Part shown: piece after piece, positions 9,001 through 16,385 of the stretch
Layout of the letters: every line of letters begins with the position of its first letter
How positions within the stretch are numbered: position 1 is the first letter of the stretch
DNA from: a virus
Strand: one strand, 5' to 3'
IMG/VR virus record: IMGVR_UViG_3300004095_000006
Location: 1 to 31,700 of that record
DNA length: 31,700 bases
Translations under genes and position numbers: made by a program
The notes under the pieces: model-generated
What the model was told of the DNA's origin: nothing
The model's database searches: none
What the model saw: the letters and a program-made list of their open reading frames with translations, nothing else

Positions 9001-9414
9001 TTAAATTGGTAACTCGAAAGTTACCCACTTAGCTTGATAACCATCGTTTTTAAATATTTTAGCCCAGCCCGGGCGACCAAATGCCTCAATGGCATCACAA
9101 CCCATATCTTTAGCAAAGCGCCGTAACAAAGCTAGCATTGGTTCTTTCCAAACGCTAAGTTCTTCGCCACCACAAAAACCCATACATAATACCCTGCGCT
9201 TTGGATAAGTCATTATGTTGGTTAATACAGTTCCCTTAAATTCAGCGCCTTCAAAAGCAACCCATAACTGATGGTCGCCTTCTTTAACCATATCGTACAA
9301 GTTATCTACTGAATATCTACCATAGGTGTACTCAGCGGCTTTCTCAATAAAAGGAAGTAGCTTGCCCCAATAAGCGTCGAGATGCTCTACAGGAACAATA
9401 GAAACTTCAATCAT
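9001..9414 (-). CDS. GNAT-fold acetyltransferase-like protein of phage structural clusters
   Basis: 137 residues. The length and order of elements fit a minimal GNAT fold: an N-terminal helix (LDAYWGKLLPFIEKAAEYT), central strands ending in VLCMGFCGGEE at about 75-85, a long helix (MLALLRRFAKDMGCDAIE) and the C-terminal GRPGWAKIFKNDGY segment. Proteins with this GRPGWA signature are common between tail and head-tail genes of podovirus-like phages and are usually annotated as acetyltransferases. The classical GxG acetyl-CoA loop is not obvious, so catalysis is uncertain. Its ATG overlaps the stop codon of the preceding 727-residue gene (ATGA), which indicates translational coupling. Confidence 0.7.
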   Translation of the reverse strand: MIEVSIVPVEHLDAYWGKLLPFIEKAAEYTYGRYSVDNLYDMVKEGDHQLWVAFEGAEFKGTVLTNIMTYPKRRVLCMGFCGGEELSVWKEPMLALLRRFAKDMGCDAIEAFGRPGWAKIFKNDGYQAKWVTFELPI

Positions 9415-11594
9415 TTTGGCAAAAACTTCTTAGGATTAATTTGTTTACCTTGAGCCTGTCTTCCTGTACGGGCTTTGCGAATCTTAGCCATCATATCGTA
9501 AAGAACTTTAGCGCCTGCATCAGTAGAACCATTACCCAAATGAGAAACAACATCAGCAGGTACCACAAACTCGCCATCAGCCAAACGGGCAGGTTGCTTA
9601 CCAGCAATCGTAGCCGGGATATTATCGGACATTCCATCACCGGGGCCTTTTAGCAAATGAGGGTTTCCACCAGCAGCGTAACCGCCTAAAGAAGCAATAC
9701 CGCCAGCGGCCATATTTAACTGCCCTAACTGCATTGTTGGAGATAAACCAGCTGAAGCACCTGTAGGCATTTGAGCGTTATAACGAGCGTTATCAAAACC
9801 AGCAACAGCCGCTTGATTGTCTGGCATTGCTGCCATAGCTGCCGCATTAGTGTGCTTTGGTTTAACTAACCTAGCAATACCGCCGGGTGCCATACGTTTT
9901 GGTTCAAAGTTTGGAGCGTGTGTAATATGGTCGCCGTATATGTAGCCGCCAGAACTTCCACCGTCACCGCCACCGTCACCACCTCCGCCACCATCACCGG
10001 AGCCTCCACCGCCGCCACCTGAACCTCCACCATCACCAGCACCGCCAGAGCCATCTCCAGAACCGTCTCCAGAACCATCGCCTTCACCGTCTGCGGCACC
10101 ATCAGCAGAAGCTGAAGCAGAGCCAACACCACCAAAGCCAGCGCCGGGGCCAGAGCCTTCACCAACACCACCAGCCGCGCCCATACCGCCACCACCATCG
10201 CCACCACCTCCGCCGTCACCACCACTACTTACAACAGCAGCAGGAGTACCGGGTGCAGCAGCAGGAGCTGCAGGAGCAGCAATAAATGGAAGAACTGCTT
10301 GTGGAGTTAATGGAATAGTGTAAGCAGGTTGTCCGCCAGTACTTCCGGGTCCTAAAGCCTGATTTTGGTTGTTGTAGTTAGGGCTGCTTTGTTGCAAGCT
10401 ACTAAAAGCGTCTTGGAGCAACTGATTTTGTTGAGCTGCTTGGGATTGTAACGCTGCGTTATTTTGTGCTGTCTGTGCTTGTAGTTCCGCTAAACCGCCA
10501 CCCGCAAATTTCTCTGACCCAGTATAAGGATCAACGTTTGTATCACCAGCAGCCGCAATCATGTTGCTGCCCATAGGTGTGTTTGTAGGTGCTGAAAAAG
10601 CGTTTGTCTGTAACTGAGATTGCGGGAACATTTGGTTTTGTCCTAACGCATTATCTCTAGACATCTGTTCTACTGGACCGCCGGGGGGTAAACCAAACTG
10701 CGTACCATCATTCAAAGTTATCTGACCACCACCAGCGTAACCGCGTGGTTTGTAGTAGTTAGTGTATTGAGCTTGATATGGAGTAGGTTGCGCTGGGAAC
10801 TGTCCGTGGAAATTAGATGGCAAAGACTTTAAGCCTAGTGGGTTAGAGCCTTGCGTTTGAACAGAAGGTTGCACACCTCTGTTTTGTGGCATCATGGAGC
10901 TTAGTAACATTAAGCCAGCAGCGGTCTTACCGGGGTTATCCCCAATCCATTTACCAATGCTAGAAACAGTATCACCAATACCGCCGCCTGTAGGAGTTGC
11001 TGTATATGGGGCTGTGCCTGCTACTTGATTAGCCGCGCCGTTTGTAGAACCGCCATAGCCTGCAGCATCAGCTGCTTCGGCTGAACCAATTTGATTTGTA
11101 GCTAGACCGCTAGTATAGGGATTACCCGAACCCGCAGCCATTTGTTCTGCTGTTAATCCGCCTGTTGATGGGGCCGCTGAAACCGCTGGTGCTGCAGAAG
11201 CTACTGAAGAACCACCTGCTCCTGCACCTGTAGCTACGTTTTCAGCTGCAGCTACTTGTGCTGCATTAACACCGGCTCCGCCAGCACCAGCTCCGCCAGC
11301 AACAACATCGGCTCCCATTTGAGGTAGGGTAAATGCTGACTGGCCTGCAAAAGACCCACCCATACTTCCAAGAGTGCCGTCTCCGCCTAAACCTAGCATG
11401 CCGCCTAAAGTATCGCCTGCGCCGGTTAAAGAGAACAAATCTCCAGTAAAGCCCATGCCTGCATCAGCGCCAAGACCATAGGCGCCTAAATCAAAAGCGC
11501 CCATAGCGCCAGCACCAGCTGTAGCTGCTTCAGCCCCACCTACGACTTCAGGCGCTAATTCAACCGCCGCTATGCCTACGTCTACCCATGCCAT
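9411..11594 (-). CDS. Gly/Asp-rich virion protein with conserved GEFVVPADVVSHLG C-terminus
   Basis: 727 residues, with a GGGAG-type ribosome site. Residues 1-150 are Ala/Gly-rich and hydrophobic. Short motifs of one type recur at 286-292 (YAGGGQI), 363-371 (FAGGGLAEL), 568-576 (MAPGGIARL) and 628-636 (MAAGGIASL). Residues 457-550 are an extreme low-complexity tract of Gly with Asp, Ser and Glu. The C-terminal 80 residues (GPGDGMSDNIPATIAGKQPA, then LADGEFVVPADVV and STDAGAK) match a domain I know at the end of many structural proteins of phages of Gram-negative bacteria, its exact function unknown. The last residues are basic. It lies downstream of the hub and cupin genes and upstream of the ejection-type genes. 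I call it a tail or internal virion protein, with the role inferred. Confidence 0.75.
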   Translation of the reverse strand: MAWVDVGIAAVELAPEVVGGAEAATAGAGAMGAFDLGAYGLGADAGMGFTGDLFSLTGAGDTLGGMLGLGGDGTLGSMGGSFAGQSAFTLPQMGADVVAGGAGAGGAGVNAAQVAAAENVATGAGAGGSSVASAAPAVSAAPSTGGLTAEQMAAGSGNPYTSGLATNQIGSAEAADAAGYGGSTNGAANQVAGTAPYTATPTGGGIGDTVSSIGKWIGDNPGKTAAGLMLLSSMMPQNRGVQPSVQTQGSNPLGLKSLPSNFHGQFPAQPTPYQAQYTNYYKPRGYAGGGQITLNDGTQFGLPPGGPVEQMSRDNALGQNQMFPQSQLQTNAFSAPTNTPMGSNMIAAAGDTNVDPYTGSEKFAGGGLAELQAQTAQNNAALQSQAAQQNQLLQDAFSSLQQSSPNYNNQNQALGPGSTGGQPAYTIPLTPQAVLPFIAAPAAPAAAPGTPAAVVSSGGDGGGGGDGGGGMGAAGGVGEGSGPGAGFGGVGSASASADGAADGEGDGSGDGSGDGSGGAGDGGGSGGGGGGSGDGGGGGDGGGDGGSSGGYIYGDHITHAPNFEPKRMAPGGIARLVKPKHTNAAAMAAMPDNQAAVAGFDNARYNAQMPTGASAGLSPTMQLGQLNMAAGGIASLGGYAAGGNPHLLKGPGDGMSDNIPATIAGKQPARLADGEFVVPADVVSHLGNGSTDAGAKVLYDMMAKIRKARTGRQAQGKQINPKKFLPK

Positions 11595-11604
11595 ATTTTG
11601 CTCC

Positions 11605-12087
11605 CTATTCCAGTTCCAGCGTCATCTGCGCTTGGTCTTCTAACGCTTCATACGAAGGGGCAATAACTTCAGCCTCAATCGCGTCTAGTTTATCTTCGCC
11701 TAAATGCTCTGTTAAATGCACATTTACCCATATCGTATCTTCTTCGGCATAACCCACTTTTTGACCCCCGGGAGGAGCATCAAATATACAAGGGGCTTCA
11801 AAGTACTTTTTGCCGGTTTCAGTTACGACCGAAATCTTTCCTTTTAACACAATATTCAAGTGATGTTGTTTGTGTATTTTACCAATAATTACAGAGCCTT
11901 TGGGGATAAAAAGCTCCCTAGCATACAGTCCGCAGCCATATTTTTCATTAATGCTGGTGAAATGGTGGGTTAGTTTTAGTGTATCTTCAGCTGATTTTAA
12001 GGCGCCTGCAGCAATAAGGTCTTTTAGCCCGACCGTTACGGTCTTTACGTTGCTTTTAAATTTGGGGTCTAATAACGCTGCGGTCAT
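11605..12087 (-). CDS. Cupin-fold protein in tail gene cluster
   Basis: 160 residues. The core at about 53-125 reads as a small cupin barrel: ARELFIPKGSVIIGKIHK, then LNIVLKGKISVVTETGKKYFEAP and a later Pro/Gly turn (DAPPGGQK). Histidines at 72, 75 and 76 sit where the first cupin metal-binding motif would be, but the usual Glu and the second motif's His are not clear, so an enzymatic role is doubtful. The N-terminal 50 residues are helical. Phages often carry single cupin genes among tail genes, with no known reaction. It is separated from the jelly-roll gene by only 3 bases and sits within the same leftward operon. Confidence 0.65.
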   Translation of the reverse strand: MTAALLDPKFKSNVKTVTVGLKDLIAAGALKSAEDTLKLTHHFTSINEKYGCGLYARELFIPKGSVIIGKIHKQHHLNIVLKGKISVVTETGKKYFEAPCIFDAPPGGQKVGYAEEDTIWVNVHLTEHLGEDKLDAIEAEVIAPSYEALEDQAQMTLELE

Positions 12088-12090
12088 GGA

Positions 12091-12750
12091 TTAGCCTTGG
12101 GTTGAAGAAACAAATGATAACGTAATTGCCACAGAAGGTATAGCTGGACGCACATATGGAGATACTTGAGCGGCATAATTCTCCATGTACACTGAGGTTG
12201 AATCTGCTGCCACAACAAGCTCCAAATAATCTCCAGCTTGCATTTTTACAAAGAAAGCCCCAGTAGCATTTAAATACCCATCTACCGAACCATGATGTTC
12301 TTGTACGTCTACCTTGCTTCCTGTATTTGGAATGTCTACCCCATTTTGACGCAACCAAATTTGTACGTTGTGAATGCTTGTATCAGTATTAGCTAACTGA
12401 AGGGCATAGTTGTAAAGATACAACCCGTTTTGTTGAACGCCAGTCTGCGTTCCGCTAGATAAAGTGGCGCCATTAGAGTATTGCGTGGTGTTAAAAGTAA
12501 CTACTTGTGGTGTATTGGCTGCTGCAATATGTTGATCTACGTTGCTTTGATATGCGCCGTAAATAGTATGTAGGTATGCTCCGCCAGTCTGACCTAAAAC
12601 ACCTTGGTTGACGTTATCTAGCTGGTTAAAATAAAGCCGCAATATACGAAGAAACTCTTCCATAAAGCGTTGGTCATACTCAATAGGCGCAACAGGTAGC
12701 CGTGGAGCTATCGGTTGTTGGATTGAGGTGACTTGCTTTGGAGTAGCCAT
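12091..12750 (-). CDS. C1q/TNF-like jelly-roll virion protein
   Basis: 219 residues. The N-terminal 50 are helical and amphipathic (YDQRFMEEFLRILRLYFNQL), plausibly an oligomerisation or anchoring segment. Residues 80-215 form a beta-rich domain with the C1q-like order ALQLANTDTSIHNVQIWLRQ, NGVDIPNTGSKVDV and MQAGDYLELVVAADS. This pattern occurs in phage decoration and tail-associated proteins. Its first base overlaps the last base region of the 661-residue hub gene (position 12750), so the two are tightly coupled. A surface or tail-tip binding role is inferred from the fold. Confidence 0.65.
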   Translation of the reverse strand: MATPKQVTSIQQPIAPRLPVAPIEYDQRFMEEFLRILRLYFNQLDNVNQGVLGQTGGAYLHTIYGAYQSNVDQHIAAANTPQVVTFNTTQYSNGATLSSGTQTGVQQNGLYLYNYALQLANTDTSIHNVQIWLRQNGVDIPNTGSKVDVQEHHGSVDGYLNATGAFFVKMQAGDYLELVVAADSTSVYMENYAAQVSPYVRPAIPSVAITLSFVSSTQG

Positions 12751-14735
12751 TATCTTCTTCCGTCTGGGCGAACATCAAGACGTGGAACACCCAGCTGCCA
12801 ATTAGTTCCCTTTTGGTTTGACTCTATCTTGAACGCCATTTGACGACCACGCATACGCACGTACGCATACTGACTAAACTGCTGCACCTCGTACGTACGT
12901 TGGTTCTGGTAACTTTGTGTACTTACAACTGCTGGGTTATCATCCTGTCCGTACGGAGCGCCCGGGTTTTGCCGTGGTAGCACAGTAAAGTTTAGCGTTG
13001 GGTTCGCATTATAAGAACCGTTAAAAGAAACGTCAGGAATAATACGCCACACAAACCCAAAGTTGTGCCCGTCGCCAATATCAAAATCAGAAGACTGAAT
13101 GTAGGAATCAATAGCCGACGGAGGATTTGTTTCGCCGTTATCAACACCGTTTTCGTGATAGATTAAGGTAGATTGTTTAGTGCTTCCATACACATAGTTT
13201 GCCGCTGTAGGTGTGGCGCGCAAAGCGCTATCTAACCAAGCAGTACGAGTTAATGTTCCGTAGTACCAAATTCTTTCGAGATGGTTGTAGATTACATACC
13301 TATCAATAATGCTTGAACTAGCGGAGCAGTAATAAAACCAAACTTCGTTAAAACCTTCGTTTGTACCGGCAAAGAACTGGTATGACTGAGTCATGTTAAT
13401 GTCTTGGAATACATACTCACGCAAAGTACATGGTAAGGTTTCAACCCGACCAGAGTACATATAGAATTTATCCTGCCCCATCCAGTATGTTACGTTGTTT
13501 ACTGTGCAAGCTGAGTTAGGAGAAATAATAGAAATATTGTCAGCAAGTAACTGGAAACCCCAAACATAAGGAGCGCCCAAATACTGCATAGAATACAACG
13601 CTGCATCAGTCCAAATTAGAATTTCCTGACGAGACTGCAACGCAGTAATAATAGAAGAACCGTGACTTAATAAATAACTACCGGCTTGGTTTGTTACAGA
13701 TGGGGTCCAAGTCAAAACGCTTTCTTGATCTGACCAGCGAATCAACATCGGATTCTGCACAGTAGAACCGTAATCATTAGTACCAAACGCCATAGTAAAG
13801 CGGCTAGCATCAGATACCAAAATAAAGTTAGCCATCAGCGGGGTATCAATATCTCCGTACCACCACTGTGTACCATTCTGAGTATTTGTATTTGTACTAG
13901 AAATAACCTGCGCTACGTTATATACGTTAGAGTTTGCGGCATCAACAACCCAGTAATAGATAGGACCACCGCGGGGGTTAAACAATAAGTTTTGGCCAAA
14001 GTTAGATTGGCTCCACAAACGCAACTGAACACCAATACCGAGACCGGCGGATGCTGCTTGACCCCAACCTGTATTTGAATAGCCAGTAGTTACACCAGAC
14101 CAACCGCCTGCACCCCAACCAACGTTGGTTGTGTAAATATCACTACCTGTTGTAATTTGGTAAGTAGCTACAACAGATGCTCCACCATTACCTGAATCGC
14201 TTGAATTAGCAACTACAGGAACAGTAATAGAAAACTGAGAAGAAGATATGTATGTAATCTGATAGCCGGTAACTGCATTTAAAACAGCTGCAGTAACATT
14301 ACCGCCAAGACTTACAGCACCACTAAAAGTAACCCAGTCACCGTTCTGAGCACCGTGTCCAATATCTGTTACGGTAATTACAGACGAGCCGTTAGTAGCA
14401 GCAAAAGTAGTATTCCCAGCAGGTGCAGTGTAGCGTATAGGGGTAACATCGTATTCAAAGCCTCCGGTACCGTTCTGGATATAGAACTTTTGGTTTGTTC
14501 CGATACCCATGTAGTTGTAGCCATTAAGACCAATCCAGTTCCATAAAGAACGCGCAACACCCCACATATTACCGCCGGTAGAAACCGTGCCAGTATCCAA
14601 TACCCAGCCGCCAATTTTTTCTACTTGACCAGAACGGAAACGAATCTTATCACCTGCGTACCAACCGCCTTCGTTAGCTAGCGTTGTACCTTCACGGTTA
14701 ATACCGGGTCTAAATTGTAATTTCTGTAATGGCAT
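12750..14735 (-). CDS. Large tail hub/needle-region structural protein (P22 gp10-like)
   Basis: 661 residues, beginning MPLQKLQFRPGINREGTTL followed by GGWYAGDKIRFRSGQ. This N-terminus is shared by a large group of podovirus-like structural proteins. The body is Trp/Tyr/Asn-rich and beta, consistent with a propeller-like hub, with SDQESVLTWTPS, EILIWTDAALYSMQYLGAP and RYVIYNHLERIWYYG stretches. An extra beta module at about 109-194 (GSSVITVTDIGHGAQNGDWV and following) appears inserted after the N-terminal region. A similar module is found in the 29152-29661 product. P22 gp10 is a packaged-DNA stabilisation hub below the neck. Similarity to it is by overall composition and position, not by a decisive motif. 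Confidence 0.6.
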   Translation of the reverse strand: MPLQKLQFRPGINREGTTLANEGGWYAGDKIRFRSGQVEKIGGWVLDTGTVSTGGNMWGVARSLWNWIGLNGYNYMGIGTNQKFYIQNGTGGFEYDVTPIRYTAPAGNTTFAATNGSSVITVTDIGHGAQNGDWVTFSGAVSLGGNVTAAVLNAVTGYQITYISSSQFSITVPVVANSSDSGNGGASVVATYQITTGSDIYTTNVGWGAGGWSGVTTGYSNTGWGQAASAGLGIGVQLRLWSQSNFGQNLLFNPRGGPIYYWVVDAANSNVYNVAQVISSTNTNTQNGTQWWYGDIDTPLMANFILVSDASRFTMAFGTNDYGSTVQNPMLIRWSDQESVLTWTPSVTNQAGSYLLSHGSSIITALQSRQEILIWTDAALYSMQYLGAPYVWGFQLLADNISIISPNSACTVNNVTYWMGQDKFYMYSGRVETLPCTLREYVFQDINMTQSYQFFAGTNEGFNEVWFYYCSASSSIIDRYVIYNHLERIWYYGTLTRTAWLDSALRATPTAANYVYGSTKQSTLIYHENGVDNGETNPPSAIDSYIQSSDFDIGDGHNFGFVWRIIPDVSFNGSYNANPTLNFTVLPRQNPGAPYGQDDNPAVVSTQSYQNQRTYEVQQFSQYAYVRMRGRQMAFKIESNQKGTNWQLGVPRLDVRPDGRR

Positions 14736-14744
14736 TTTTTATCC

Positions 14745-15188
14745 TTAAGCAACTACGCCACCAGCAGCTTTGTAGGCTGCTATTAGTTTATCTACGCTGT
14801 TTTCGTGTTGCCCGTAACCAGCTCCGGGGAGTGATGCCCAAATGTTTTTGCATTTGTCGATAGCCACATTAATGTAACCTTTCTCAATATCATCTAGTGC
14901 TTTGCGTTCTTTAATTTGTTGAATCGCAACCGCATCTTGTGAAGCAGGAGAAAAGTCTTGTAGCCCTAACTGCTTTTTATATACGTCCCAATACCGTGCA
15001 AGAAGTTGATAGCGTCCAGCTGCTGTAGAGGCAAGACCGGGTTTTAGCCAAACAAGCTTTCTTGGATGATCATTATAAAGGGTAAACAAATCCCCGCCAA
15101 CAATCACGTTATACCCGTCATTGCCTTTTCCTTTAGTGCCTTCTGACACCGCAATCATATCTAGGAAAGCTTTTAAGTTAGGACTCAT
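14745..15188 (-). CDS. Endolysin, lambda R-type lytic transglycosylase (GH104)
   Basis: 147 residues, close to the 158 of lambda R. It cuts the glycan strand of peptidoglycan to release progeny. Visible hallmarks: SEGT at 15-18 with the likely catalytic Glu at 16, VGGDLFTLYNDHPR at 30-43, GLASTAAGRYQLLARYWDVY at 51-70, and IWASLPGAGYGQ at 116-127, which closely parallels the lambda R C-terminus. There is no signal peptide, so release needs a holin. The start codon overlaps the stop of the Rz spanin gene (ATGA). In transcription order the spanins precede the endolysin, the reverse of lambda. Confidence 0.92.
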   Translation of the reverse strand: MSPNLKAFLDMIAVSEGTKGKGNDGYNVIVGGDLFTLYNDHPRKLVWLKPGLASTAAGRYQLLARYWDVYKKQLGLQDFSPASQDAVAIQQIKERKALDDIEKGYINVAIDKCKNIWASLPGAGYGQHENSVDKLIAAYKAAGGVVA

Positions 15189-15604
15189 TTAATACCTATC
15201 TGCTGATTAACCCAGTCTTGGAGTGACGTTAGTTGGGCTGTTGTTGCAGCGCATTGTCCAGCAAGTGTTGGGTAGGCGGTTTCTGCATCAGTTCCTTTGG
15301 GGGTTGGGGAAATGCCGGACACTGAACTGCCACTGGGGTTGAGCTGCATCCTGCCATAATAATTACGCAGAGCAGCAAGCTTAGCTTCATAAGCATCTTG
15401 TATTCCTTTATTAACTAGCGCATGCTGCGCTTCTACTGATTTGTTTTTTTCCTCTTGCGCTTTGGCGGTAGCTTCAACGCTTGCTTTGTATTCCAAATAT
15501 CTATTATTACCCAAATGAAACCCAGCATAAAAAATGCAGCAAACAGCAATGCCAATACCGATAGCTTTGATGTAATTAAGGTACTCATTTACAAAGCCCC
15601 ACAT
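15185..15604 (-). CDS. Rz: i-spanin (Rz-like)
   Basis: 139 residues. One N-terminal transmembrane segment at about 13-31 (IKAIGIGIAVCCIFYAGFHL) is followed by a charged, Ala/Lys/Glu-rich periplasmic helix (about 38-85) and a C-terminal CAATTAQLTSLQDWVN stretch typical of Rz-like proteins. It would anchor in the inner membrane and pair with the lipoprotein Rz1 to fuse the membranes at the last step of lysis. The Rz1 gene is embedded in it in another frame. Its start overlaps the stop of the upstream membrane-protein gene (TAATG) and its stop overlaps the endolysin start (ATGA). Confidence 0.88.
   Translation of the reverse strand: MWGFVNEYLNYIKAIGIGIAVCCIFYAGFHLGNNRYLEYKASVEATAKAQEEKNKSVEAQHALVNKGIQDAYEAKLAALRNYYGRMQLNPSGSSVSGISPTPKGTDAETAYPTLAGQCAATTAQLTSLQDWVNQQIGIK
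15229..15396 (-). CDS. Rz1: o-spanin lipoprotein (Rz1), nested inside Rz
   Basis: A 55-residue gene lying entirely inside Rz in an alternative frame. The protein begins MLMKLSLLLCVIIMAGCSS: a short basic N-region, a hydrophobic core and a lipobox (IMAGC) with the lipidated Cys at 17. The mature part, about 39 residues, is proline-rich (8 prolines, including PQPPKE and KPPTQ), as in lambda Rz1. An AAAGGA ribosome site lies 7-8 bases ahead of the ATG at 15394-15396; a second ATG two codons on is possible. The stop is TAA at 15229-15231. The product would sit on the inner face of the outer membrane and bind the Rz C-terminus. A complete nested architecture with a signal and lipobox makes this call strong despite the small size. 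Confidence 0.9.
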   Translation of the reverse strand: MLMKLSLLLCVIIMAGCSSTPVAVQCPAFPQPPKELMQKPPTQHLLDNALQQQPN

Positions 15605-16152
15605 TATCTAAACCCGCTTATTCTTGGTGAAAAAACAAAGGTAGATTGGTACGGGTCCGGCTTGGGCGAAACATTGTCATCGACAAGAGCCCTAATATTC
15701 CAACCCAAATTAACATAAATACAGCGGCTAAAACCAATAGGGGTAACAGAAGTGAATTGAAACAGTCCATTGGCGTGAACCAAACACCACCCAGCTTTCG
15801 CATTGTCATTATCCTTAATTGTTTTATCCCCAGAAAAACTGGTGAAATATGGTGAAGTTAAATAGCGCAAACCAAAAGAATACGCTGGATTACGCCAGAG
15901 CCATTTAACCATAGACCAATAGCTTTTGCCGTTAATCTTTTGAAATGTGGCGTCGCCATACAAGTCATTATCAGGTGTTTGGAATACTGAAAATAATCCG
16001 CTAAGCCGTGGACCAAAATCTTGATAGCTGTGGTTATCGCACCAACCGTAAATGTTGGAACGAAGTAATGGTAAGAAAGGCGCAAGAATAACGGCTATCA
16101 AAGTTACCAATAAAGAAATCGGTACCAGCAAAATGTAGATTAAGTAAATCAT
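15604..16152 (-). CDS. Conserved membrane-anchored phage protein of lysis cassette (DUF7338-like)
   Basis: 182 residues. The first 30 are strongly hydrophobic (MIYLIYILLVPISLLVTLIA, then a Leu/Pro segment), giving a signal anchor. The rest is soluble and Trp/Tyr-rich, with FQTPDNDLYGD at about 57-67, WLWRNPAYSFG at about 84-94 and a C-terminal VNLGWNIR region. The FQTPDN-LxGD plus RNPAY pattern matches a conserved family of unknown function in phages of Proteobacteria, which I recall as DUF7338. It lies between the putative holin (ATGA overlap) and Rz (TAATG overlap), so it is co-translated with lysis genes. Its role is unknown. Confidence 0.75.
   Translation of the reverse strand: MIYLIYILLVPISLLVTLIAVILAPFLPLLRSNIYGWCDNHSYQDFGPRLSGLFSVFQTPDNDLYGDATFQKINGKSYWSMVKWLWRNPAYSFGLRYLTSPYFTSFSGDKTIKDNDNAKAGWCLVHANGLFQFTSVTPIGFSRCIYVNLGWNIRALVDDNVSPKPDPYQSTFVFSPRISGFR
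15618..15803 (-). CDS. Possible nested one-TM membrane peptide in lysis cassette (candidate only)
   Basis: A 61-codon frame overlaps the 182-residue gene out of frame. The ATG at 15801-15803 has an AAGGA ribosome site 8 bases upstream; another ATG lies two codons earlier. The product has a hydrophobic stretch at about 17-42 (SLLLPLLVLAAVFMLIWVGI and on), then basic residues (RPSRTRT), like a small holin or antiholin. It is kept as a candidate because of its position next to Rz/Rz1 and its ribosome site, but an accidental hydrophobic frame is equally possible. Confidence 0.25.
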   Translation of the reverse strand: MRKLGGVWFTPMDCFNSLLLPLLVLAAVFMLIWVGILGLLSMTMFRPSRTRTNLPLFFHQE

Positions 16153-16385
16153 TTTTGTTCCTCGTTTGGCTCTGCGTCTTTCTTCATCATAATAGTAGCG
16201 CCATGAGCACCCGCTATGATTCCAACCGATTCTGCAAAGTCTTTAAGTTGTATAGTGCCTGCGTGTACGGCATCCCAAGCAGCACCTGCCATTACTGTAA
16301 GCGTCGTGACCATCCAAGACCAACGAGCAATATCGTGTGTCTTGTTATCTTTTCCAGTAAGAAGGTCGTTGAGAATCTTCATCAT
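16149..16385 (-). CDS. Putative holin
   Basis: 78 residues with two likely transmembrane segments, about 22-40 (WSWMVTTLTVMAGAAWDAVH) and about 50-67 (FAESVGIIAGAHGATIMM), and a charged C-terminus (KKDAEPNEEQK). Small proteins with the TGKDNxTHDxxRWSW start and AHG in the second segment are common beside spanins in phages of Proteobacteria. Size, topology and location at the head of the lysis cassette fit a class II holin that would permeabilise the inner membrane for the endolysin. No functional motif proves it. It is joined by ATGA overlaps both to the upstream glycine-rich adhesin and to the downstream membrane protein. Confidence 0.6.
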   Translation of the reverse strand: MMKILNDLLTGKDNKTHDIARWSWMVTTLTVMAGAAWDAVHAGTIQLKDFAESVGIIAGAHGATIMMKKDAEPNEEQK

